From contig CM051024.1 of NCBI GenBank assembly GCA_027627225.1, positions 47,031,047 to 47,095,046 on the forward strand: 64,000 nt of DNA. Direction: 5' to 3'. Shown one piece after another: positions 45,293 through 58,900 of the stretch (positions are counted from its first letter, which is position 1; each line of letters starts with the position of its first letter). Under the pieces are notes generated by a model that ran no database searches, had not been told where the DNA came from, and worked only from the letters and a program-made list of their open reading frames with translations. This DNA is from Congeria kusceri (Eukaryota > Mollusca > Bivalvia > Myida > Dreissenidae). A program made the translations under genes and the position numbers.

Positions 45293-45805
45293 TAAGTAGG
45301 AATATCCATGTCAAGATATGCAATTTATGTCTATGTTACTAAACCAAAATGGTCGCAAGCCATTATGAAAAGCAGGATCGGACTTATTACGTACGAGTTT
45401 ACCCAGTCTCTTGGTTTCAATCATTTCGATAAAAACATAATAAAATTAAGCTGCAACATCAGTTGGAAAGCCCGAATTAACAACCGAACGTCCTTTATTT
45501 CATGATCAGAGACTTACAGCATACGAAGAGCATCGATACAATAACACAAAACTCAAGCATGATCAAAACTCTGGTCACCGACGTCGGGGGAATTTAACCC
45601 GGTTTTAGAATGCCGTATCATCTTGTGTATCATTCGTAATTTATGTTATTCAAATCATATTTTAAAGGAATTTATTTACATATTTGATTCTATTCACATA
45701 TTGTTTTTAAACTGTTCTTGACTATCTTATCTGCAAGAACAAAGGCATCGGCACTAACACACCTAATTATTATATCAAGAAATGCTTAAAAAAAAGAATT
45801 CCTTT

Positions 45806-45872
45806 ACCGGGGCACGAACTTACGACGACCGGATACCATTTGAAATAACCACTGCGCCAAGACAGGCAATGC
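45806..45872 (-). repeat. Degenerate tRNA-like relic
   Basis: The minus strand reads CTTGGCGCAGTGGTTATTTC and GTAAGTTCGTGCCCCGG, positioned like A and B boxes. Pairing is poor. Confidence 0.35.
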
Positions 45873-48810
45873 AAAATGTATTTTAATCCTTTGTAAGTGA
45901 TACACCTGCGGTTGTTTGGTTTACAAAATAATCAACGAAAACAGTTACAAACTTTGTTTTATAATTTTAACATTTTCAGTCGATGTTTAATCATTAAGGA
46001 TACATTTTTTCCAATATTGTCAAATCGAGAATATTTGATTGGATCCCAAAATTAAAGCAAGTGCATATGGTTGCTTTGTCAAAATATATCCAACACAACA
46101 CACCGTCTTACGTTTCTCTTACGTCTGTTCATTATTCATCTTGTTAAATTGATATGTTGTCTTGTTCAAATGTCGTGGTCTTGCAAAAACAAATTTAATT
46201 TACGTGTAACCGCTAAAATAATATACGAATAAATAAATATACAAACAATGTGATAAATAATATGTGTACAAATGAGAACATTTCACCAACTAATAATATC
46301 ATAAGCATTTAAGAGGAAATGTTAGCATTACACATTCACCAAACTTTTATCACTGAGCACAGCGACGTGTGCATATGACATGATTGTTCATGTGGTTCGC
46401 AAAATGACAGAGCACACTTTTAAAACATGACTAAAGTTACACTCACTAACACAATTGGGAAACATCTGCACATATCATAATATGCGTATCGTCTCGGCGC
46501 TTCGGCGCCCTTTCATTAGCACAGGTCATAGGGGCGAAACTACGATGGCAGTAACAGGACACCGTAGCTTTTCGACTGGATGTCATTTTCTCTTCCTTGT
46601 TATTCGATACCCCTTATGACTGGTTTTGTCCAGCGTAGGTTACTACTATACAAAGGAGTTACTGTCCTAAATTGTCAAAATGCGTTGCTAACCTGCAAGC
46701 TTTAAACGAAAATGTTCTTAAACCTGTTTAAGTGGAAATAGAGTGCAGCGTTATCACGTATGTATTTTGCGGCTAGCATTAACCCTTTTTGTAAAGGAGT
46801 AACTATGTAGGCTTCATTTGATAATACTTTAAATGTTTACGCATTATAATTTTGATTTAACGAATATAAATTGCAATTGATAGTAGATTTTAAACTATGT
46901 AAAAGTTGGACATGCTCTGTAAAATATGTATAATGTCAATAACTAAAGTAGGAATAATTATGCCATTAGTCTACATTTTATGTACATAATATAATACCGC
47001 ATTTAATCACGATCAAAGCATGATGGAACATCTGAGATTACCTTTTAATAGTATATTATGTTCTTTTAGACGTCACACAATTTCTAGCTTTTCTTTGTTG
47101 TTTCTACATAATAATTGTTTTGGTTTGTCAGGTTATTTATAAATAGTCCGATGCGATACATAATTAAAGATAAACTTATTGTTCAATCGAGAAAGCAAAT
47201 AACTCTGATAAAATAATTCTAGCATTTATTCCCTGGCCAGAAAAAGTTAATTTGATAATTGTTACTGACGATCTTGTTTAAAAGGTAAATAGAATTTATT
47301 CGAAATATGCAAACTTTCAAATATTTGCTTGGGATCAGTATAATAAATAACTGACGAGCGTTGCAAAACAACGAGTGGTAGAATATTCCCGAATATACTT
47401 ATATACAATTCAGATGTTTTTACTGATAATTTACTTCTATTTATTGCGCACTGGAAAGCGATATGCATCAATGAGCAATTCAATTGTTGTTTCATTACGC
47501 TTGTTCACTCGATACTATTAGTTATACTTGAGGCATGTTCTTCGCAAATGATAAACAAGAAATGTCTTTAAAAACAGACAAGGGGCGTTGAAATTATCAT
47601 ATCAGACATCATTTTTACTCTACACATAATACAAGAGAGAACCCCAGATTGTTGGTGCCCCCTGCTATATTTAAGGATACTTTTTCGGACTACATATTTT
47701 GCGGACACCGTAGGAAAACTTCTCGGACCCCAAAACAAAATGATAATAATGCAATCATTGTTGGTATTTGTACCGTTAATAAACCGATCAGAACATCCTA
47801 TGTTTTCATCAGTTATACATAATAATAATTTCCGGTAACATAATAGTTATATAAATGTGTCAGGAAAATTAAACAAATTAACAGGGTAAGTAAATAATTG
47901 CGGGAATGAATGATAATTATTGCGTAACAGACGAGTGTTGTTTTTGAAATGCATCTACTGGTGAAGCTGATAGAAATGTGCAATTCTAAATAATTCTTAA
48001 TAAACCGTAACCGCAATTCAAATTCAAGTTACCATGCATAGTAAGTTTATAACTATGAATTCCCCACTTATTGAAATATTAAGGCGGCTTATGATTCTTT
48101 GGAAGCTAACTGATGCAGCTATACACAAGCTGTAAATTCGCACTATTTCTAGAATGATATGGAATGTGTTAAACCGTATTAATACAATTATGTGCTACTT
48201 TTGTTGATAAAATCATGGCTATTTTTGTCGAAAGTAGCTTGTTCACCTCGCCTCCATCAGTTACAAATGCCCCTCGCCCCATGAAATTTAGTCTTAATGA
48301 GTATGCATGCAAGCTGTAGGTACGGGTATTGCACAATTGCTATTTAAAGAGCGTGTATTTAAAGAGCGTGCCGTTAGGCTTAACAAAATAGTTATTTCAT
48401 TCTGGGAATGAAAGCACTATTCTTTTCACGACAAACAATGATACATTATGTTCATACGTATGCTCAGGTCCAGAGTTTACGTTGATGATATGCTTATAAC
48501 ACTATTTTAACTGCTTATGTAAACATTCAATCCCCAAAATTGTGTTACAAATGTTGGTAAACACTAAACCAGTATTGTAAGTTTACATTCTCTTAAATTC
48601 TCCCGTGCAAGAAACAATGGAATGATATTCAATTTTACCGCTGCATAATTAAAACAGTTATTTCTAGCTTTTCATTGGTAGTTATTGACAAAAATCTAGG
48701 TCAAAATTAATCTTCGACAGTTGGGCCGAAAAATGCCAGCATTTAATTGAAATACCAGGTTTCCGGTTTCCTTTTGTCATTTCCTGTACATAGTGGCGAG
48801 CAGTTGCAAG

Positions 48811-48862
48811 ATGTCTACGCACAAGACCTCGTGGCCAGTGCTGGTTTCCGCGTTTGCATTGG
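48811..48862 (+). CDS. Receptor exon 1: start codon and signal peptide
   Basis: [17 protein letters not shown] followed by a split Val codon and a gtaaaa donor. The hydrophobic core continues into exon 2 as VIFC. I chose this ATG because it is the only one that joins a hydrophobic leader in phase 1 to exon 2. Confidence 0.78.
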
Positions 48863-51800
48863 GTAAAATCACATTTATGTATCACTTTTATGCAAACGTT
48901 TAACATTTTTCACTTTCATTTAGTAGTGAATTTACTCAATTAATGTATTAAATAAAATTAACGACACTTACTTCAATATTTAATGGTACAATCGGTTATA
49001 ATATCTTTCATAGAATGTCTGATTCGTTGAAACGACAAAAGTGTAACTCATTTTTCATACAGTAGATGTTCACGTAGTTTATTTTATCCCATCATTAAGT
49101 ATGCATTTACGAAATAAACCCCGATGAAGTAAAGTAAGCTTTAAGCACACATTGTGGGTTAAAGCAAACACACGCAGTCTAACGACGTCATCTTGTTGAT
49201 TTTTGTGACGTCATTTTTTTTTGGGGTGGGGGGTTATCTTTAGTGTGTTTTATTCAGTTTCAAAATAATGACATAACATGGTGGGATAAATAGATTGCTA
49301 GGTAAGTGTTGAATACATAAACATTTATTTGCTCGGCCCTAAAACCTGAACGTATTCGTCAAGGCTTGTGTTTCAGGTTTTTTAAGCCCCGCTACATAAA
49401 CATATCTTTATTCAACACTCACCTAGTATTTTCTATTAACTAATGATTAGTTTTCGTGTTTATCTATATCTATTGTTTTGTTGTTTCAGTCATCTTCTGC
49501 AGACTACGGGATGTATATTCGCGTGAGGATGGGCCTATAAGGCAATGTATGTTTGCTTTAATGAATTAAATAAGTGAAGGCAATGAAATAATAGTGACAT
49601 ACATTTCCTATAAAACTGCATAAAAAGCAGAAACAAACACATACCGGAGTATCGAAGTATCGGGTAATATTCGAACATTGAACATAATTGTTATGTGGCG
49701 AATAAATGACTTTAGTTGTACAAAATATAATAATTACAATTTACACATACATATATATTTGCGTCGTTTTACAGACAATTTTACAGACAAAGATGTCAGA
49801 TTGGTTGGTGGCAACAGTGAACTGGAAGGACGTGTTGAAATACGTATACACGGCGTATGGGGAACAATATGTAATCACTGGTTTGATTTTCAAGATGCAG
49901 ATGTTCTTTGCAAGATGTTGCACAAAAATCTTAGGTATTCGATATAACATGTTAACATCAGTGTCCACGTTTTTTACCACGTTGGCTGTATCACATATAT
50001 AATGTATGTCATGCAGGCTGTATTATTCGCCACTACTCACCCGCTGTCATGTTATCATTGTAGCGCAATTATGTTTACATACTCGCGCAATATATGTTGT
50101 AACAACTGTTTCTGCGGTTAACATGCTTGAACGTTTGTTTAAATTCTAAAAGCCCGATGCGAAATATATTTGGCGTTTTCTACCTAATATTAAGTGAATG
50201 CTTCATTGAAATACGCATAATAAATAATACATATGTTGTTTTATTCACTTATGTGTTTCAAATAAACACACATTATCCTAACTTGTACGCGAAAAAATAA
50301 ACGCTTTGTCAAAAAGGATTTAACCAGAAACATACTATTTAGAGATATCTTACGTCAACTTCCCAATTTATTTGAATGTTGCTTCTGACCAAATTAGCAC
50401 TAAGCTTTTTCTCATGGCCAAAGTGCATTAGAGTACTACAGAGACGGACGATATGGGATGGGCTCTGGTCCCGTATTCTACCGCAAACTGTCTTGTAGTG
50501 GGTCAGAAGATTCCGTTCACAACTGCTCTAGTGAAACCGGCGAAACATGTTTTCATAGTGAAGATGTGGGGCTGATGTGTACAGGTGAGTCTAATTAATA
50601 GTTACACTCATTATATAGTTTATGGAATAGTGTTGATTTATTTAAAGTTTGCATGCAATAAAACAGAAAATAAAATTACTAGTAAATTAGCATGCTCAAA
50701 TTTGCAAACTAATATAGGCCTCAAAGTACGTACTATAAAAAGCGACATTGTTCAACTTGTATTTGGTGTTAGGTGAGAATTTGTTATAACTTACTATTTC
50801 ATGAAAAAGTCAAAGTTTTAAAATCATAACATTTCAGCTGAAAAGCCTTTATCGGGTAATATTATATGACATTGACGTTACAGTGATGGCATTTAAGAAT
50901 TTAATAGTATCTTTATCACGATACTTCGTACACCGATGAAATGAAGAAAATAGTCAACTCTTATTCAATAACAAAATATTCAATTCTTTAATTATAACCC
51001 AAAGTGGATATAAATAGTAATTTTTAACTGTCTAAGTGCCGCAACTGACGTGTAGCCTCTGGCGTAGGAATCCCCGTTTCAGTTTCAGTTTTATTTTCGT
51101 TGAACGGAATTTCAAATATCTCGTCAGACATTTCAAATAGCTGTGGATCGATTTGGAGTGGCTTTCTGGTAAAACAATGTGAATTTCCCAATAAATGTGT
51201 TAAAAATTTCATCGTCCGGAATATCGGCAACCGATTAATCGGTCATTTTGTTTACAACGATGGTGCATTGTTCGTAAATGTTCGCAGAACAATGACTTCA
51301 TTTCGAAAACAGCGAAAGAAAAAGAAAACATCGTAAAGGTTCGCGCAATGACGTCATTTCGCAAATATTAAATGAAAAAGAAGTACGGTCATGAATAATA
51401 ACGAGTTAATTTGCATTCGCAGCCAGTTCATCGAGGTATGAATGACAGGTCACATGAGCGGCATATCCAATCAGAATGCATCATTTAAGTAATATACAAA
51501 AACAATTGTAATGATGACGTCATAATATGTATGGAACATAATTTGGCGTACTTATTACAATATATAGACTTTACTAAAGATGCACCACACATGTAAAATG
51601 CAAATAAAGCACCGTAATAATAAATACAAATATGACGTCACCGTCCAAGAAGTCCGATGTTAACTTGCCGAAATGGCGGCTTTTGTACATTTACATTTTA
51701 ACGTTGCATAATCTTAATAGATTGGATTATCCTACAACCTACACCGTGCTACTTTCAATTTAAGGGTGTTCGCGATCGGAGCAAAACCACTATGGTACGA

Positions 51801-54800
51801 TTGAACATGTCAACATTACTAGCGTTGGTGATGTGTACGTTGGTAACTGTAGCAACGGGACAGCTACATTTCAGTTCTTGTACAGATGCAATCTAAATGG
51901 CACCTGGGAAGAAGATAGAGCAAGATGTGGGCCTTTAGGTACTTCTATGAGTATACTGCCGTATAACAAGATACTTCAAAACATATATCTTATCGACAAA
52001 TTAATCAACAGTTCTAAATTAACATTACAAATGCATTAATTTTGAAAAATAACTTCTTCATACATTTTGATTATTAATCAATGTTTGTTTTAATATAGTT
52101 ATAGAAAAAAACACAAACGAAACAAAGTTTCAAGGAGTCATTCTAAAATGGTGTTACCAGTGTTTAAATTTAACTACTAATGCTCTTCCAACAACAGTCC
52201 GATTGTTGATTATCATAAATCAGAAACTTTAAGGAACATGCACATAAAAAATAAAAATGGTCAAGATTCCATTCTTACATTTAAAATGGACTTTCAGACG
52301 TTAAAGGTGTTCGATTAGTAGATGGAGTGAGTTTGTATGATGGAGCGGTTGAGGTCCTGGTCGGCGGTGTTTGGGGTCCGGTGTGTGGATACGGTCGCGT
52401 AAACTCTGGTGACTATTTTTCCTATGATGCAGGAGTGTTTTGTCAAATGCTCGGATTGAGGTTAGTGTTAGACATATACAAGTGCATACTATATTATATG
52501 TTAAAATTGAATGACTCTTCAGTCTATATGTTTTTCACGTTTCAAAAACAACATTAAATATAGTTTCGCCATTAGATTATACGTTAGTACACATATATGA
52601 TTTTAATGATGTATGTTTTAAATTTCCATTATCATCCTTTAATGTCAAGAACTCAAAACATATTACATGTCTATTTACGTACATATTTGTTGTAGGGTTA
52701 CCAGCATCTGGTCAACGTGGAAGTACAATACAATGAGCGGGTTCATATTCCAACTCTCGTGTCCTTCCGGGGCGGCACATGTACATTCTTGTAATTACAC
52801 AACGAGCTACACGTGCGTTTACCAATTAGCAGTTGCTTGCGAAGGTAGTATAGCATGTGTTACACTTTAAATATATATATTATTAAATATGAAAAATATT
52901 TGGCGCCAATGACAAGTAAAGAAATGGAGAATGTAAACATTATAGAAATATAAAAAACTTATGATTTGGTTCATACACGATTAATATGTCATTATATTGG
53001 AACGATTTACACAATACGGCACACAATGTTTGGTACTACAATTCATATTATACTCCTTCTTACCTAATATTTAAAATTTCCCTGCCTTCCATTTTTAAAC
53101 GGGGTATGTTGTCTTTAGATTCTTGAACAATATTTCATACAATGCAAAAAATGACCAAGCGAAAGAAACAAATACATAAAATAATGCTTCGATATTAAAA
53201 CTTATACTGTTTACTCATTGCATACAAGGCAGGCTACTCTGTTTGTACATTGTAATAATTTTTAAACAAAATATGCATTTATCAAAATATTTTAAAATAT
53301 ATATTACAAGATATATAGTAGACCCCTCATACAAATTTTGACAATGATAATTTTGAAAATTTCAAAAAAAAGCAAGATAATTCACATGACAATCGCCACA
53401 CAGGCATAAAATACGCACAAATGCTTTGATACCACAAGTATCTAAAGGGTTACCATCATCAACACCACAGAGGCGTACGAGGGTTGTCCGAAAACAACAT
53501 TTAATTGAAATCTATGTAATGCAGTTATACAATAATATTTAAAATCGTGTTTGTTTCACATACAGCAATTCATCTTACACATCCTGTCAAAACATTATAT
53601 GTGTTCCTTCAAAACCAATGGAGTTATATATATATTTTTGAACATTATATGCAGCGAAGCGCACGCACAACTTCAAAATAGATCACGTCTTTACACTTAT
53701 TAAACTTCTCAACATAATATCCATGGTACTTGATACAATTGTTGTTCTGTTGGATACCTTGCTTGAAAACATAAACAAACAAACTAGAACTGAGTGTCGG
53801 ACATCAGGTCCAAAAGGATGGCTTATATAATTTGTATGTGTTCTCATACTTCCGTCCACATAAGTTACCATGCGATTGACTTGGTTGTTGAACATTCTAT
53901 GTATGTCTTTTGTCACTCCGCAGTCCGCCTATCCAGTTGAGAACTTCTTTTATCGCTTGTAAATTTAATATATGTTCAACATAAGTTTTATGTTTTTCTG
54001 ATAAATCAATTTTCTTTATAGTTTCTTTTTACATTTTATACGGTATTTTGGGACAACCCTCCTATATATTGACCAGGAAGACTCAAGCATTTGCGTCATA
54101 TACTTGACTATTCGCCACAGAGGCTCAAAGATTCGCTAATACAGACAAGAAAGTCCACCACGTATACTTAAATAATCATCACACAGGCTTTCAGATTTAC
54201 TACACAGGTTTGAAGTGGATACTTAGGCTGAACCCCAACGACTAACACTTTCTCTAATGCTTTGACCGAATTACATCCAAATTAGCCACATACAAACAGA
54301 CATCATGTTATATAATGGGTGTACTAATTGCACAAGATCTAATATAGTGGCACGACTTAGATTGTATGACATACCATGACTTCTAAGCAATAATACAGAT
54401 TATTAATGAAACACTGAATTAAATATTATGAACAACGAAACTCACATGGCAGAACAATCCGACACTTGCAACATATATATTTTTGTACCCATATTATACC
54501 TGAACACAATATTCCGGGTCGGGCTATTTGACTGCAGACTAACCAAATATTGTACCAAATCACTAAGAAAAACACAAAGCGTAAGAATGTTTATAAATAA
54601 ATAAATAAATATGAGACAAAACACGACCATGGTTTATTATTCTGCGGACCATTAATCACAAACAACGACGAAGTGATATAATAATCTGCTAGTTAAATGA
54701 ATCGCGTCTGTCTTACTCTTGATTATAAACCGATGGGGCTTGTACAAATTTGGGAAACACATCTATGCACACGAAAACGAATATCTAATGTACACAGGTC

Positions 54801-55937
54801 TGAATAATTAGCCATTACCGTTACCATATATACTTCGTTATTATATACTACTATATGATATGATAGTATGATAATTAAATGACTTAATTGAAATAATGTA
54901 TGAATTTGTAAAATCGAAATGATTATAATTTCAGGGTTTCCTTTGAATATCAGCTCCATCCAGCTTGTCGGCGGATCCAGTGAACGTGATGGTCGGGTAG
55001 AACTGCATGTCGATAACAAGCCTGGGACAATCTGCCAGAATGGTTTTGACTTTGAAGACTCTGAAGTTCTTTACACAATGCTGGGATTTGGGTATCTTTT
55101 TTAAATGTTTCTGTATGCATTTGTCTTAACTAACCAACACCGCATGTGGAACTAGAACAACATAGTATAATAACCATATTATTAAATACTTTGTGCTGTC
55201 TTTTTAAATAGTTATTTATGATTCAAGCCATTTTATGAATACAAAGATATAGAACATCAGCAGTGAATAAAGTCTGTTTTCAATAGAAGGTATGTGATTG
55301 CTTTTACTAAATTAATCTTGTATTACGAGAAAATATATTTTCAACATACAGCGGTTCCGCCTTCTACGTGGACTACTGGTATAACACAACTAGACTCATT
55401 CCCATGATGCTGGACCTTGGCTGTACAGGCACTGAAGGAAATATCAACAACTGCATCTACAGGGTTCCTTACCGGGGTCATGCATGCGAAGACGGGGCAG
55501 TTTCGCTAGTGTGTACAGGTATGGCTTTACTTTATTTAAACAGAATTAAACATCAAACGAGGCTGTCTGGTTAGCGCAGCGGTTGGAACACTCGCTTCTC
55601 ACTGAGGCGGGACGCTTCCCATTACCGGCGCATGTGAGTTTGGTTGGTGTTCACCATACCGGACAGGTACTCCGGTTTCCCCCCACAGCACAAGACCACA
55701 CCAAAATTAAAATATCTTTCAGTAACAAATAAAAAGCGGAAAATTGCAGCTATTATTCAAAATTCGTCCCAACTTTTGCGTGTATCTAGTAAGTTAATTA
55801 GGTAGGAGTGCTGCGACACACTCCGGGTCATAACATAATGCAGCCTCAGGAGCGGAAGGACCTCATAAACTTCGAATACACACACACACACACACATACA
55901 CACACGCACGCACGCACGCACGCACCTCGCGCACACG

Positions 55938-55976
<39 letters not shown>

Positions 55977-58900
55977 AACATCAAACGAGGCATGCTTTCT
56001 TTTTTGTAATACGCATGTTTACTCTTTGTTGAATGAACTTCTATTTGCAATACATGTTTTCAGACTGCGGTCAGGCAAATATTTCACATGGTCAAATACA
56101 AATGTACAATGATACAACGAAAACGTTAACAGTTCGCTGTCATTCCGGCAACCCAGAATACGTCCAATATGTATGTGAAAGCAATGGAGCTTGGAGTGAA
56201 GATGCCGATTGTAAGTTAATGAGCGATTACATTGGCTATACATTTTTACGTAATAAAATCAAGTTAAACTTACAATTTAGTTTATGAACATCGGATGATC
56301 TCAAGCTTTTGGACAATCATAAGTAGCCTTAAAACATTGCTAAATGAGCATGCATTCCTGTGTTTTAATTATAACGTTGAATTTTGATTTCTACAACAAA
56401 TTATTCGATATCATATTATATATATCTCACATGACCACTCTGTGTGGTTTGTCCATAGAACTAGAGTTATGTCACAGGGTGACATTTTTCATATCGCCCT
56501 GCTAAAAGCAGATTCCGCGTTTGCATTGAATGTCAAATTCTAAAATCGGCATCGTAATTGCGCCAATGGAAAGTTAGGAAATAATATGTTTTCAACAAGT
56601 ACGTGTTCAGAATGGAATTTTACTTGTATTCTTGGTTGTAAAACTACAATGCTAATCAGAATAGTTGAATTAAATAAATCTTAAATATAGAGAATACAAA
56701 ATCTAGCTCTGTCTTTAATACGATAGGCTTAGAAAACCTGATGGATCGTGGTTTATGTTCTTGTACCGAGCACTTGTATAAAGTTAGCGTTATTCAACAC
56801 TAATCCGTTATTTTATTTATTTTACCGTGCTATGTCTTTAACTGGAAAATTAACTGAAGAAAACTGACTTAATAGCAAACAAAGCAACATCACGAAAATC
56901 CACAAAATGACGTCATTAGAATGCCGGTGTATGGTTTTCCCACAGTTTTGCAAGAGAGCAAAGTTTGTCATCGGAGTTTAAATTTCGTCAATTTACTCAC
57001 AATAATGGGATAACAAACTTAACCAATATAGTCGTTTCTTTCGCAGCAGTCCATACATAAATTTGTACTCGGGGCGACTAAGAAATGGTGAAATAAATCA
57101 TTTTGCCAATTATTTAAATAATTATGTTGTACACTTTGTTCGGAAGACCAAAATCACGCTCTTAATAACACATGCCGAAGAGGGTGGTATAAAATAATAT
57201 TGACAATTGGAAAGTCCTATCGACATCGACTTCAGGCTCGGTTGATATAACTCTTAGTCGTTTGTTATTTGTATGAAATTATATTCCATGGCATTATATA
57301 AGATACATCTTTTTTGTATTACATGTCTATACTATTAATGAATGCACTTATATTATTTATTCGTGTTTGTCATAGGCAAACCAGTGGTTATCCAGGACAT
57401 GCGTTTAGTTTCTGGATCAACTTCGTATCTCTACAGTGGGACTGTGGAGTTGAAAGTCAACGACACGTGGGGTACCATTTGTGATAGTCTGTTTGGACAC
57501 AATGAAGCACAGGTTTTGTGCAGAATGATGAATGCAAGGTTGTGTATATATGTTAGTTAAGTGTTTTAATCAAAGTTTCATTGCAAGGCACAACACAGAA
57601 CAGCGAGGGATCGGAAAAATGAGAAACCCGCTGATTCTGTAATTTTATTCACTTCAAAAATGCAGTCTGTTAATAATATTATATTCATACGACACATGGA
57701 ACTAAATGTTCGCACACTTTTAGATTTGTTGTCATTATTTATATCTCTCGATTATAAATTGATATCTATAAAATATTATATTAAGTATTCGTATATAAGG
57801 TCGTTCATGTATTCACCACCACGCAATCATCAACAACTTTATTAGGAGCAGAGGCACAAGCATCAAGATAAGTGGCTTGATGGGCAAGTTAGGCAAAGGC
57901 TTATTACTGCCAGGAACATTGATAATACAATTAGGTTGGGTCATTTAAGGTACTTCTCGATGCTAGGATGTTATGTGAGGTCTCTGTATTGTATTAAGAG
58001 CACACAACTACACGAATTAAAGAAACACACTGGTCTGAAATTCCTTACGTAAGGTTTATTGACGTATTATATTCCAGCTATTCCTGGTACGGAGGGACTG
58101 GTGGCTTTGGTGGAGGCTCTGGTAAGGTACACATGTCTGCTCTACAATGTACTGGGTCGGAGACAGATGTCAGCGAATGTTCGTTTCACTCTGCACACAA
58201 CTGCACACATTCGGACGATGTTGGCATTGGATGCAGTGGTAAGGAGATTAAGCATATCATTATTCTTGAATACGCTCTAAAAGTTGGGTTATAGATATTT
58301 TCTTTTCTTCATTATGATATCGCATTCCAAAGCACGAACGTCATTTGTAGATTAATTGAGGACATTTCATATTTGTGGTACAATGTAGTAATGATTGAGC
58401 ATTATTTTATATACCATATTGACATAATATTTAACGCAATCAGCCTTTCTTCTTGATTGTTTCTTGAATTAATGGATTAAAAAAACGTACATCAATATAT
58501 GTGAACATATACCGACCTTCTACCAAAGTACAACGTACAGGTGTATGAAACATTGAAAATGTTTAACCCGATATTACTAAAATTATTCAGTAAACATCTG
58601 GTAATGTTATGGAATGTCATTCTAAACACGTTTCCTAATCCATTCCCAGTGTCTAGCCTTAACATCACCAATGCCCGTTTAGTGGATGGTACGAGCAGGT
58701 TTGACGGACGAGTAGAGCTGTTGGCAAACGGCGTCTGGGGTTCGGTTTGTGACGTCGGCTTTGATACATCCTACGGAGAAATGCTGTGTCGAATGATGAA
58801 CTTAACGTACGTATTGCACTAAATACATATCAACATAATGTCATTTTGTAAACACATTTAAAAATGCCATCTCATTTAAGAATTGAGGTTAATTATATAT

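Larger units (their letters stand above)
44286..48810. other. Intergenic stretch upstream of the intact receptor gene
   Basis: No exon was recognised. It contains the 85-bp triplication at 45.04 kb, a tRNA-like relic at 45806-45872 (minus strand) and a short GGCGC-TTCG-GCGCC hairpin at 46496. The promoter of the receptor gene should lie at its right end, but I see no motif strong enough to mark. Confidence 0.5.

Noticed and set aside
46496..46509. GGCGC-TTCG-GCGCC hairpin as a terminator or RNA element
   Set aside because: Only five base pairs, no gene beside it, and such a motif arises easily by chance.
51024..51230. Minus-strand frame of 68 codons ending [18 protein letters not shown]
   Set aside because: It has a protein-like composition, but I recognise no family, and it lies in an insertion within a transposon fragment. 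Possibly a transposon remnant.
53683..53916. Minus-strand frame as a mariner transposase remnant
   Set aside because: It lies within the mariner-type element, but no transposase motif could be identified by eye.
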